Assembly: GCA_030527065.1 (NCBI GenBank)
Contig: JAUNBO010000061.1
Coordinates: 1-10,121, forward strand
DNA from: Bacillota bacterium
GTDB taxonomy: Bacteria; Bacillota; Clostridia; Peptostreptococcales; Anaerovoracaceae
Length of the DNA stretch: 10,121 bases
Direction: 5' to 3'
The translations under genes were made by a program, and so were the position numbers. Below are positions 1 to 4,932 of the stretch, one piece after another (position 1 is the stretch's first letter; the number at the start of each line of letters is the position of its first letter). The notes under the pieces were generated by a model. The model saw nothing but the letters and a program-made list of their open reading frames with translations, had not been told where the DNA came from and did no database searches.

Positions 1-126
1 GAATTCTGCAAATCAAAGATTTGTGAATTCCTTGCATAAGTCCGCCAGCCATTTGTTTCACAAATGGGGCGGGCTAATAAATGCACACTGCTTTTACGCT
101 GGAAATGCTTTTCCGGGAAGCATTCC
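1..126. repeat. Cluster of three hairpin-forming inverted repeats
   Basis: Three successive inverted repeats are visible. Hairpin 1 (1-30): GAATTC and CAAATC on the left pair with GATTTG and GAATTC on the right around an AAA loop. It begins at the window edge and may extend further left. Hairpin 2 (40-74): arms 40-56 and 60-74 around a TTC loop give 8 bp, a 2-nt bulge and about 7 more pairs, with an outer TGCAT/ATGCA pairing at 33-37 and 81-85. Hairpin 3 (101-126): 101-110 pairs with 118-126 with one bulged A. Hairpins 1 and 2 share ATTTG/CAAAT arm sequence. None is followed by a clear T-run on either strand, so a simple intrinsic terminator is not the best reading. A dispersed palindromic repeat or the structured 3' region of an off-window transcript are the alternatives. 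I cannot test copy number from one window. Confidence 0.6.
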
Positions 127-303
127 TTCCTGTTATGTTTAGTATAGTATGACGATTCTCACAAAACTATAGTCGTTTTCTCTTGAAATCTCTCCTTTTC
201 GCCTAAGAATTGACCATTCCCCATGTCCCGCCGAACAAAAGAGCAGAAAACAAGGAGCAGGAAGAAGCAGAAAGGCGCATTTTTGTGAAAATAATTAAAA
301 TTT
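127..303. other. Gene-less, AT-rich intergenic stretch
   Basis: I see no supported gene here. The stretch is less GC-rich than the coding regions and has no reading frame with a plausible start and ribosome site. Its right end carries a 9-nt direct repeat (ATTTTTGTG at 279-287 and again at 300-308, 21 bp start to start) just upstream of the zinc-ribbon gene promoter. A TATACT-like hexamer exists on the minus strand near 137-142, but no acceptable -35 box lies at the right distance, so I do not call a leftward promoter. Confidence 0.6.
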
Positions 304-306
304 TTG

Positions 307-335
307 TGGACTTTTCAAATTTGCAGCGATATAAT
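307..335 (+). promoter_or_regulatory. Sigma-A type promoter of the zinc-ribbon gene
   Basis: A perfect TATAAT (-10) lies at 330-335. A TGGACT hexamer (4 of 6 matches to TTGACA) lies at 307-312 with a 17-bp spacer, and the DNA just upstream is AT-rich. The expected start site is near 342, giving a leader of about 67 nt before the ATG at 409. This placement also argues against a TTG start at 304, which would lie upstream of the transcript start. Confidence 0.6.
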
Positions 336-408
336 GAGAAACGAGACATTGGAGCTTTTATCTGAAGATCTGAATCGTCTTAAAAAAATACCCGAAAGGA
401 AAAATGTA

Positions 409-579
409 ATGGAAGAAAAAACACTCATCTGTCAGGACTGTGGGCAGGAATTCGTATTCACCGTAGGTGAGCAGGAATTCTACAAAGAGAAGGGATTCGA
501 TAACGATCCCAAGAGATGCAGGGAATGCCGGGACAAGAAAAAGGCAGAAAGAAGACAATTCAGAAACGAAAACAGATAG
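409..579 (+). CDS. Small zinc-ribbon domain protein
   Basis: This 56-residue protein has two CxxC knuckles, Cys8/Cys11 and Cys37/Cys40, separated by 25 residues. That spacing fits one structural zinc ion. Between them lies a conserved-looking core (EFVFTVGEQEFY and a GF-x-NDPKRC motif), and the protein ends in a basic tail rich in Lys and Arg. It matches the family described as 'probable zinc-ribbon domain' (zf_Tbcl type), whose function is unknown; the basic tail would suit nucleic-acid or ribosome contact, but that is inference. I chose ATG 409 because GAAAGGA (394-400) lies 8 nt upstream and the family begins near this residue. The frame stays open to a TTG at 304 and an ATG at 334. An ATG at 404 is followed at once by TAA, making a start-stop pair overlapping the true start. 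It is transcribed alone, between its own promoter and a terminator. Confidence 0.85.
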   Translation: MEEKTLICQDCGQEFVFTVGEQEFYKEKGFDNDPKRCRECRDKKKAERRQFRNENR

Positions 580-602
580 TTCCAGACCCAAACATCGAAA
601 AC

Positions 603-630
603 AAAAGCCGGACTTTGCTCCGGCTTTTTC
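603..630 (+). terminator. Intrinsic terminator after the zinc-ribbon gene
   Basis: The arm AAAAGCCGGA (603-612) is perfectly complementary to TCCGGCTTTT (619-628) around a 6-nt loop, and the 3' arm runs into a short T tract ending at 629. It lies 24 nt after the stop codon and closes the zinc-ribbon transcript just before the next promoter. The opposite strand also has a broken T-run, so weak two-way function is possible. Confidence 0.88.
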
Positions 631-633
631 AAT

Positions 634-663
634 TTGACAGCTATGCTTTATAAGTGATATAGT
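634..663 (+). promoter_or_regulatory. Promoter of the HTH/S24-like regulator
   Basis: A perfect TTGACA (-35) lies at 634-639 and TATAGT (-10) at 658-663 with an 18-bp spacer. The start site would be near 670, giving a leader of about 25 nt. The spacer carries the short palindrome CTTTATAAG (646-654), which could be an autoregulatory operator, though it is too short to call with confidence. The -35 box starts only 5 nt after the preceding terminator. Confidence 0.65.
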
Positions 664-694
664 TAAAAAAAATGACGAATTTGGAGACCTTGCC

Positions 695-1456
695 ATGACT
701 TATGCGGAAATGCTGCAAAAAATCATCGGAGAAAGCCAGCTGTCCCTGCGGCAGATTGCCCGGCGCTGTGAAAGCCAGAACCTGGCCATCACTCCATCCT
801 ACATTTCCCAACTGAAAAACGGCAAGCTGCCTCCCCCTTCCGAAGAGGTCTCTTTGGTGCTGGCCAAGGTCTGCGGCGTAAAAGAGCCCGCCTATCTGGT
901 CTTTCAGGGCTACATGGAAAAAGCCCCCGGGCTGGTGCGGGAATACATGCTGGCGGCCTCCACTCTGAACAAGACCCTTCTGGATTCCCTGTGTCAGATG
1001 AAGGAAGGCTCGGTCCCCCAGGAGGTCCGGGATTACATCAACAATATGGACGCCCTCACCGCCATGGAAATGTCCTCCAAATATATAGACGGCGAAGGCA
1101 AGCTGAAGGCGGAAAGCCTGGTCCGGGAAATCGCCCTTACCAGCGGCGTCATAACGGAAGCGGATACCAGGGGAGAGCTGCTGAACTTTTTCCTGGGGGA
1201 TACCTCCATGGCTCCCACCATTCCTTCTCATTCCCTTATTTACGTTCTCCCCACCCGCACGGACCTGCTGAAGGACAGAGACATCATCGCCTTTTATCCG
1301 GATAACAGAAGGACCCCCACCCTGCGCCGATTTTTCTGCATCAAGGGGAAATACGTTCTGGTCCCCGATGAAAGAAGCCATCAGGTCTATTTCTTCGAAC
1401 GCCTGGAAGAAATCAATTACGCCGGCAAGGTAATTTCCTACCGGGTGGACCTTTAG
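695..1456 (+). CDS. Cro/C1-type HTH regulator with S24 (LexA-like) C-terminal domain
   Basis: This 253-residue protein resembles phage-repressor/LexA-type regulators. Residues about 4-66 form a Cro/C1-type helix-turn-helix (LSLRQIARRCES, then PSYISQLKNGK as the recognition region). A helical linker covers about 70-160. Residues about 165-253 resemble a peptidase S24 fold: GDTSMAP contains the expected catalytic Ser171, and a PDERSHQ...Y stretch and a final GKVISYR strand follow. The position where the family has its catalytic lysine (the KR of a TVKRL-like strand) reads TLRRF, so Arg211 stands in its place. No Ala-Gly or Cys-Gly cleavage dipeptide is evident in the linker. It may therefore be a non-cleavable S24 relative. 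A GGAG at 683-686 lies 8 nt before the ATG. It is monocistronic and converges on obgE with a 12-bp gap. Target genes are unknown; the true lexA is not in this window. Confidence 0.82.
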   Translation: MTYAEMLQKIIGESQLSLRQIARRCESQNLAITPSYISQLKNGKLPPPSEEVSLVLAKVCGVKEPAYLVFQGYMEKAPGLVREYMLAASTLNKTLLDSLCQMKEGSVPQEVRDYINNMDALTAMEMSSKYIDGEGKLKAESLVREIALTSGVITEADTRGELLNFFLGDTSMAPTIPSHSLIYVLPTRTDLLKDRDIIAFYPDNRRTPTLRRFFCIKGKYVLVPDERSHQVYFFERLEEINYAGKVISYRVDL

Positions 1457-1468
1457 CACATACCGCTC

Positions 1469-2746
1469 TTATTCTTCGATGTACTCAAACTCATAGTCCA
1501 CGATGCGGACCGTATCTCCCTCCTGAAGGCCCAAAGCCTTCAGTTGGTCTATAGCTCCCCTCTTTTCCACATATTTGTACAAGTACCGAAGGGAGCCAAA
1601 GTCGTTGAAGTTGGTGGAATTGAATATCTTTTCCAGCTGCTTTCCTTTCAGCACATAGACGTCCCCTTCTCGTGAGGCTTCTATGCGGCGGTATTCTTCC
1701 GGGTCGTCTTCCCGCTCAAAATCGAAGAGTTCATATACCTCCTCCGTCTCCGCCGGAAGGGCCGCCAGCTCCGCCGCCACAGCGTTCAGCAGCTCCTGCA
1801 CTCCCTGATGGATGGGTGCGGACAAGGGGAATATCCGATAGCCCTTGCCGCTTACATAGTCCGCAAAGGCCTGATACTGCTCCTCTGTGGCAAGGTCCAT
1901 TTTGTTGGCCGCCACCAATTGGGGCTTCTTTTCCAGCCCGGCCCCGTAGGACGCCAGCTCCCCGTTGATTTTTTCAAAATCCTCTATTGGGTCCCGGCCC
2001 TCGGAGCCGGAGACGTCCACCAGATGGACCAGAAGCCGGGTGCGTTCTATGTGTTTCAAAAAATCCAGGCCCAGTCCCGCTCCCAGGTGAGCCCCCTCTA
2101 TGAGGCCGGGAATGTCCGCCATGACGAAATCGGTATCGTGGACCTTCACCACTCCCAGGTTCGGGGTGATGGTAGTGAAATGATAGTTGGCGATTTTGGG
2201 ATTGGCGCTGGTGGCCACGGAAAGAAGTGTGGATTTCCCCACGTTGGGAAAGCCCACCAGTCCCACGTCCGCCAGGAGCTTCAGTTCCAGCACCACCTTA
2301 CGTTCTTTGGCGAAGCCTCCGGCCTCCGCAAAGTTGGGAGCCTGCCGGACCGGGGTCTTGAAATTGACGTTTCCCTTACCGCCCTTACCGCCTTTGGCCG
2401 CCACAAAGGAATCTCCCGCCTTTTTCAGATCCTTCATCACCGTGCCGGAGGCCTGGTCTATCACCACGGTGCCTACGGGCACCTTTATGATGATGTCCTT
2501 CCCCTTCTTTCCGAACTGCTTCTTTTTTCTGCCGTCCTCTCCGTTTTCCGCCTCGTACTTGCGCTCATAACGGAAATCCATAAGGGTGCGAAGGTTGGAG
2601 TCCGCCAGAAAGATCACGTCTCCGCCCTTGCCGCCGTCTCCGCCGTCGGGACCGCCGTCGGGGACGAAGGGCTCCCGGCGAAAGGAAACGCAGCCGTCTC
2701 CGCCCTTGCCGGAGCGGATGCTGATTACAGCTTTATCTACAAACAT
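1469..2746 (-). CDS. obgE: GTPase Obg (ribosome assembly)
   Basis: This is a full-length 425-residue Obg/CgtA, an essential GTPase that works on late 50S assembly and links to growth control. The glycine-rich Obg fold occupies residues 1-158 (GKGGDGCVSFRRE, GGPDGGDGGKGGDV, KGGKGGKGN). The G domain follows: P-loop GFPNVGKS at 165-172, switch TTITPN at 191-196, DIPG at 211-214, NKMD at 281-284 and SAP at 309-311. A C-terminal OCT domain spans about 345-425, as is usual in Firmicutes. The start has GGAG 8 nt upstream (2755-2758). It follows rpmA, its usual partner, but an intrinsic terminator stands between them and no promoter fits in the remaining 20 nt. Its level may therefore depend on read-through. 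Its 3' end lies 12 bp from the convergent S24-like regulator. Confidence 0.97.
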   Translation of the reverse strand: MFVDKAVISIRSGKGGDGCVSFRREPFVPDGGPDGGDGGKGGDVIFLADSNLRTLMDFRYERKYEAENGEDGRKKKQFGKKGKDIIIKVPVGTVVIDQASGTVMKDLKKAGDSFVAAKGGKGGKGNVNFKTPVRQAPNFAEAGGFAKERKVVLELKLLADVGLVGFPNVGKSTLLSVATSANPKIANYHFTTITPNLGVVKVHDTDFVMADIPGLIEGAHLGAGLGLDFLKHIERTRLLVHLVDVSGSEGRDPIEDFEKINGELASYGAGLEKKPQLVAANKMDLATEEQYQAFADYVSGKGYRIFPLSAPIHQGVQELLNAVAAELAALPAETEEVYELFDFEREDDPEEYRRIEASREGDVYVLKGKQLEKIFNSTNFNDFGSLRYLYKYVEKRGAIDQLKALGLQEGDTVRIVDYEFEYIEE

Positions 2747-2765
2747 ACTCTCTTCTCCGTTTGGT

Positions 2766-2803
2766 TAAAAAAAGAGCCCCCATTGCGCTTGCACCGGGGG
2801 CCC
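2766..2803 (-). terminator. Intrinsic terminator between rpmA and obgE
   Basis: Read on the minus strand, GCCCCC (2796-2801) pairs with GGGGGC (2776-2781). The stem continues through a G-U pair, one mismatch and three further pairs to an AAGC tetraloop. It is followed by TC and then seven T residues (2767-2773). It sits 16 nt after the rpmA stop and 20 nt before the obgE start. A GGGGCCCC palindrome overlaps the 5' arm and could offer a competing fold. Confidence 0.8.
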
Positions 2804-2817
2804 CTTGATTCTTTTGC

Positions 2818-3078
2818 CTAAGCTTCCTTGGGATAGACGCTGACCTTTTTCCTGGTCTTATCGTATCTCTCAAATTTCACGACGCCTTCCACCTTGGCGA
2901 AAAGGGTGTCGTCTCCGCCCCGGCCTACGTTTTCGCCGGCATGGAACTTGGTCCCTCTCTGTCTCACCAGAATGCTTCCGGCGCTGACGGTCTGGCCGTC
3001 GGCCCTTTTGAGACCCAGGCGTTTAGATTCACTCTCGCGACCGTTTTTGGAACTTCCTACACCTTTTTTACTTGCCAT
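2818..3078 (-). CDS. rpmA: 50S ribosomal protein L27
   Basis: An 86-residue bacterial L27, a 50S protein whose N-terminal tail reaches the peptidyl-transferase centre. The sequence opens MASKKGVGSSKNGRESESKRLG and contains the family signature GSILVRQRGTKFHAGENVG. The start is certain: an in-frame TAA (3079-3081) lies directly before the ATG, and AGGTGAG lies just upstream. Firmicutes L27 usually carries about nine extra N-terminal residues (ending ..QFFA or ..QLFA) that are removed by the protease Prp, encoded between rplU and rpmA. Here both the extension and the prp gene are absent, and only 16 nt separate rplU and rpmA. The mature form therefore seems to be made directly, apart from removal of the initiator Met. 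Confidence 0.97.
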   Translation of the reverse strand: MASKKGVGSSKNGRESESKRLGLKRADGQTVSAGSILVRQRGTKFHAGENVGRGGDDTLFAKVEGVVKFERYDKTRKKVSVYPKEA

Positions 3079-3094
3079 TTATCTCTCACCTACC

Positions 3095-3514
3095 TTATTC
3101 GGCTGCGGTTTCCGCAGATTCCGCCGCCTCTGGGGCAGCCTCTGCTTCCGCCGGCTCTGCGGCTTCCTCAGGCTTTGCTTCCGCCTGGGGCTCTTCCGCT
3201 TCCAAACCAAAGATGCCGTTGATCTTTACCATTGTGTAGGGCTGTCTGTGCCCCTGCTTTTTCCGGTAATCCTTCTTCGCCTTGTACTTGAAGATGATCA
3301 CCTTCGGGCCCTTGCCGTTTTCCACCACCTCGGCTTCCACCTTGGCGCCTTCCACATAGGGCTTTCCGATAAGGGTCTCTTTTCCGTTGCTCAGCAGCAG
3401 CACCCGGTCGAATACGACGCTGTCTCCGGCTTCCACCTTCAACTTTTCTATGCTGACGACGTCATCCTTCTCCACCCGGTACTGTTTTCCGCCTGTTTCA
3501 ATAACTGCATACAT
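3095..3514 (-). CDS. rplU: 50S ribosomal protein L21 with acidic C-terminal tail
   Basis: L21 binds 23S rRNA in the 50S subunit. Residues 1-103 form a complete L21 (MYAVIETGGKQYRV at the start; YKAKKDYRKKQGHRQPYT near the end, the basic rRNA-binding segment). The usual length is about 103 residues, whereas this protein has 139. The extra 36 residues are almost only Ala, Glu and Pro and strongly acidic. I start it at ATG 3514, because the family begins at MYAV; the open frame runs upstream to 3643, but that part contains the promoter and leader. The ribosome site AGAGGAGG is strong but unusually far away: 14 nt separate GGAGG (3529-3533) from the ATG. The gene is first in an rplU-rpmA unit with its own promoter, downstream of recA. 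Confidence 0.96.
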   Translation of the reverse strand: MYAVIETGGKQYRVEKDDVVSIEKLKVEAGDSVVFDRVLLLSNGKETLIGKPYVEGAKVEAEVVENGKGPKVIIFKYKAKKDYRKKQGHRQPYTMVKINGIFGLEAEEPQAEAKPEEAAEPAEAEAAPEAAESAETAAE

Positions 3515-3602
3515 GATATTCTGTTTTTCCTCCTCTGACCAGTCTCGCCGTGGAAGGCGGCGCCGAAGCGCACTTAAATAGCCTTTTTCGAGCGGCTCAA
3601 AC
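3515..3602 (-). promoter_or_regulatory. rplU 5' leader, candidate L21-type autoregulatory leader
   Basis: The transcript from the promoter at 3609-3637 would have a leader of about 88 nt. It contains two stems that cannot form together. Stem A is GCGC (3568-3571) with GCGC (3560-3563), closing a cUUCGg tetraloop (3564-3567). Stem B is CGCCG (3558-3562) with CGGCG (3546-3550) around a 7-nt loop. Both use bases 3560-3562. Structured leaders before rplU are known in other Firmicutes (the L21 leader family) and are thought to mediate feedback by L21. I cannot confirm that this one matches that family model. Confidence 0.4.
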
Positions 3603-3608
3603 ACAAGG

Positions 3609-3637
3609 AGGATACCACAGATATCCCCCCGTGTCAA
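3609..3637 (-). promoter_or_regulatory. Strong promoter of rplU-rpmA
   Basis: On the minus strand TTGACA (3632-3637) and TATCCT (3609-3614) are separated by exactly 17 bp. The -35 is a perfect match and the -10 matches TATAAT at 4 of 6. It starts 21 nt after the recA stop codon and uncouples ribosomal protein expression from SOS-controlled recA. Confidence 0.8.
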
Positions 3638-3658
3638 GCACAAAAATCCGTTTTCGGT

Positions 3659-4699
3659 TTACTCGGTGACCACGCCGTCCTCGTCCACGCTCATCAGCTT
3701 GGCGGGCATGAGGGATTTCCTGATTTCCTGTTGCAGCTCTTCTATGAGCTCCGGATGCTCCGCCAGATAGCTCTTGGTGTTCTCCCGTCCCTGCCCGATG
3801 CGCTCTCCCTTATAGCTGTACCAGGCGCCGGCTTTTTCCACCAGATTGCACTCCACGGCGCAATCCAGCACGTCTCCCTCTCTGGAGATCCCCTTGCCGT
3901 ACATGATATCGAACTCCGCCTGCTTGAAAGGAGGCGCCACCTTGTTCTTGACCACCTTTACCCGGGTGCGGTTCCCCACCACCTGGTCCCCGGTCTTGAT
4001 GCTCTCCACCCGCCGGACGTCCAGACGCATAGAGGCATAGAATTTCAGGGCCCGGCCTCCAGTGGTGACCTCCGGGCTGCCGAACATGACCCCCACCTTT
4101 TCCCGGAGCTGGTTGATGAAGATGGCAGATGTGTTGGACTTGTTTATGGCTCCCGCCAGCTTCCGCAGGGCCTGAGACATGAGCCGGGCCTGAAGGCCCA
4201 CATGGCTGTCTCCCATATCTCCCTGGATCTCCGCCTTGGGCACCAGGGCCGCCACGGAGTCTATCACCACCACGTCTATGGCGCCGCTGCGGACCAGCAT
4301 TTCACAGATTTCCAGAGCCTGCTCTCCCGTGTCCGGCTGGGAGACCACCAGCTCGTTGATGTCCACTCCTAAATGCCCCGCATATTCCGGGTCCAGCGCG
4401 TGCTCCGCATCTATGAAGGCCGCCTTGCCGCCGGCCTTCTGGGCCTCGGCGATGATATGGAGGGCGATGGTGGTTTTTCCGGAGGATTCCGGCCCGTAAA
4501 TCTCCGTGATCCTGCCTTTGGGGATCCCGCCGATGCCGGTGGCCGTATCCAGGCTCACTGCGCCGGTGGAAATGGCGCCTATGCTGAAATTGGCTTCGCC
4601 GCTTCCCAACTTCATAACGGAGCCCTTGCCGAACTGCTTCTGTATCTGCAGCATGGCCGCCTCTAAGGCCTTTTCTTTTTCATCCTGATTGATCGCCAC
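3659..4699 (-). CDS. recA: Recombinase RecA
   Basis: A complete 346-residue RecA, the strand-exchange ATPase that also promotes LexA self-cleavage on single-stranded DNA. Motifs: Walker A GPESSGKT at 69-76, catalytic Glu99 in FIDAEHALD, Walker B VVVIDS at 143-148, loop L1 around QGDMGDSHVG (159-168), the Gln197 switch in FINQLRE, loop L2 around MFGSPEVTTGGR (205-216), and the usual C-terminal domain with an acidic end. Translation starts at GTG 4699, with GGAGG (4705-4709) 5 nt upstream. It has a SOS-box promoter directly upstream. After the stop codon there is only a 3-bp CCG/CGG hairpin before TTTTT, too weak to count on as a terminator, so read-through into rplU is plausible. Being followed by rplU-rpmA-obgE rather than recX or rny is an uncommon arrangement as far as I know. 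Confidence 0.99.
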   Translation of the reverse strand: MAINQDEKEKALEAAMLQIQKQFGKGSVMKLGSGEANFSIGAISTGAVSLDTATGIGGIPKGRITEIYGPESSGKTTIALHIIAEAQKAGGKAAFIDAEHALDPEYAGHLGVDINELVVSQPDTGEQALEICEMLVRSGAIDVVVIDSVAALVPKAEIQGDMGDSHVGLQARLMSQALRKLAGAINKSNTSAIFINQLREKVGVMFGSPEVTTGGRALKFYASMRLDVRRVESIKTGDQVVGNRTRVKVVKNKVAPPFKQAEFDIMYGKGISREGDVLDCAVECNLVEKAGAWYSYKGERIGQGRENTKSYLAEHPELIEELQQEIRKSLMPAKLMSVDEDGVVTE

Positions 4700-4734
4700 T
4701 TGGTCCTCCCTTTCCGCTTCCGCCGTTCAAGATA

Positions 4735-4748
4735 CGAACATTTGTTCT
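4735..4748 (-). promoter_or_regulatory. SOS box (LexA/DinR operator) of recA
   Basis: The perfect inverted repeat GAAC-N4-GTTC lies at 4736-4747 with an AT-only ATTT centre. It fits the Gram-positive LexA consensus CGAACATATGTTCG at nearly every position. It begins 7 nt downstream of the -10 box and so covers the expected start site (near 4748), a position from which bound LexA would block initiation. It is the only such box I found in the window. Confidence 0.92.
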
Positions 4749-4754
4749 TTTTCT

Positions 4755-4783
4755 ATATTATCCCTTTTTTTCTCTCCGGTCAA
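4755..4783 (-). promoter_or_regulatory. Proximal recA promoter (P1)
   Basis: On the minus strand TTGACC (4778-4783, 5 of 6 matches) and TAATAT (4755-4760) are separated by 17 bp. The start site near 4748 falls inside the SOS box, and the leader before the GTG would be about 48 nt. Confidence 0.87.
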
Positions 4784-4891
4784 GATGTTTTTGCAGCCTG
4801 TGTGAAAAATATCTCTTCCCTTTGATTCTCACTGGATTCCGCCCTTTCCTGTATCCCGGATCTTTGCCGTTAAACTCTCTATTTATTTCTT

Positions 4892-4920
4892 AATTTACCA
4901 TATTATGGTTTATTCGTCAA
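4892..4920 (-). promoter_or_regulatory. Candidate distal recA promoter (P2) with palindromic spacer
   Basis: On the minus strand TTGACG (4915-4920, 5 of 6) and TAAATT (4892-4897) are separated by 17 bp. The spacer contains the near-perfect palindrome CCATAATATGG (4898-4908). The start site would be near 4885, so the transcript would cross P1 and the SOS box and carry a leader of about 185 nt before recA. The box starts 12 nt past the cinA stop codon. It could drive SOS-independent recA expression, a small RNA, or nothing. Confidence 0.55.
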
Positions 4921-4932
4921 GGGCTTTTTTCT

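Noticed and set aside
304..408. Longer zinc-ribbon protein starting at TTG 304 or ATG 334
   Set aside because: Both starts lie upstream of the predicted transcript start (about 342) and lack a ribosome site, while ATG 409 has GAAAGGA 8 nt upstream and matches the family's N-terminus.
1422..1444. Hairpin with CCGG arms at the end of the S24-like regulator, as a terminator for either convergent gene
   Set aside because: The stem is short, has a bulge, lies in coding sequence and has no T-run on either strand.
1808..2821. 337-codon plus-strand open frame opposite obgE
   Set aside because: It is a frame shadow of obgE, whose GTPase motifs are complete on the minus strand.
3515..3643. N-terminal extension of L21 up to 3643
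   Set aside because: The extra codons overlap the promoter and structured leader, and the L21 family starts at MYAVIETGG (3514).
4758..4832. 24-codon minus-strand reading frame with a GTG start between P2 and recA, basic peptide
   Set aside because: The ribosome site is poor, the stop overlaps the P1 -10 box, and nothing supports translation. It would only deserve attention if P2 is proven and the peptide is conserved.
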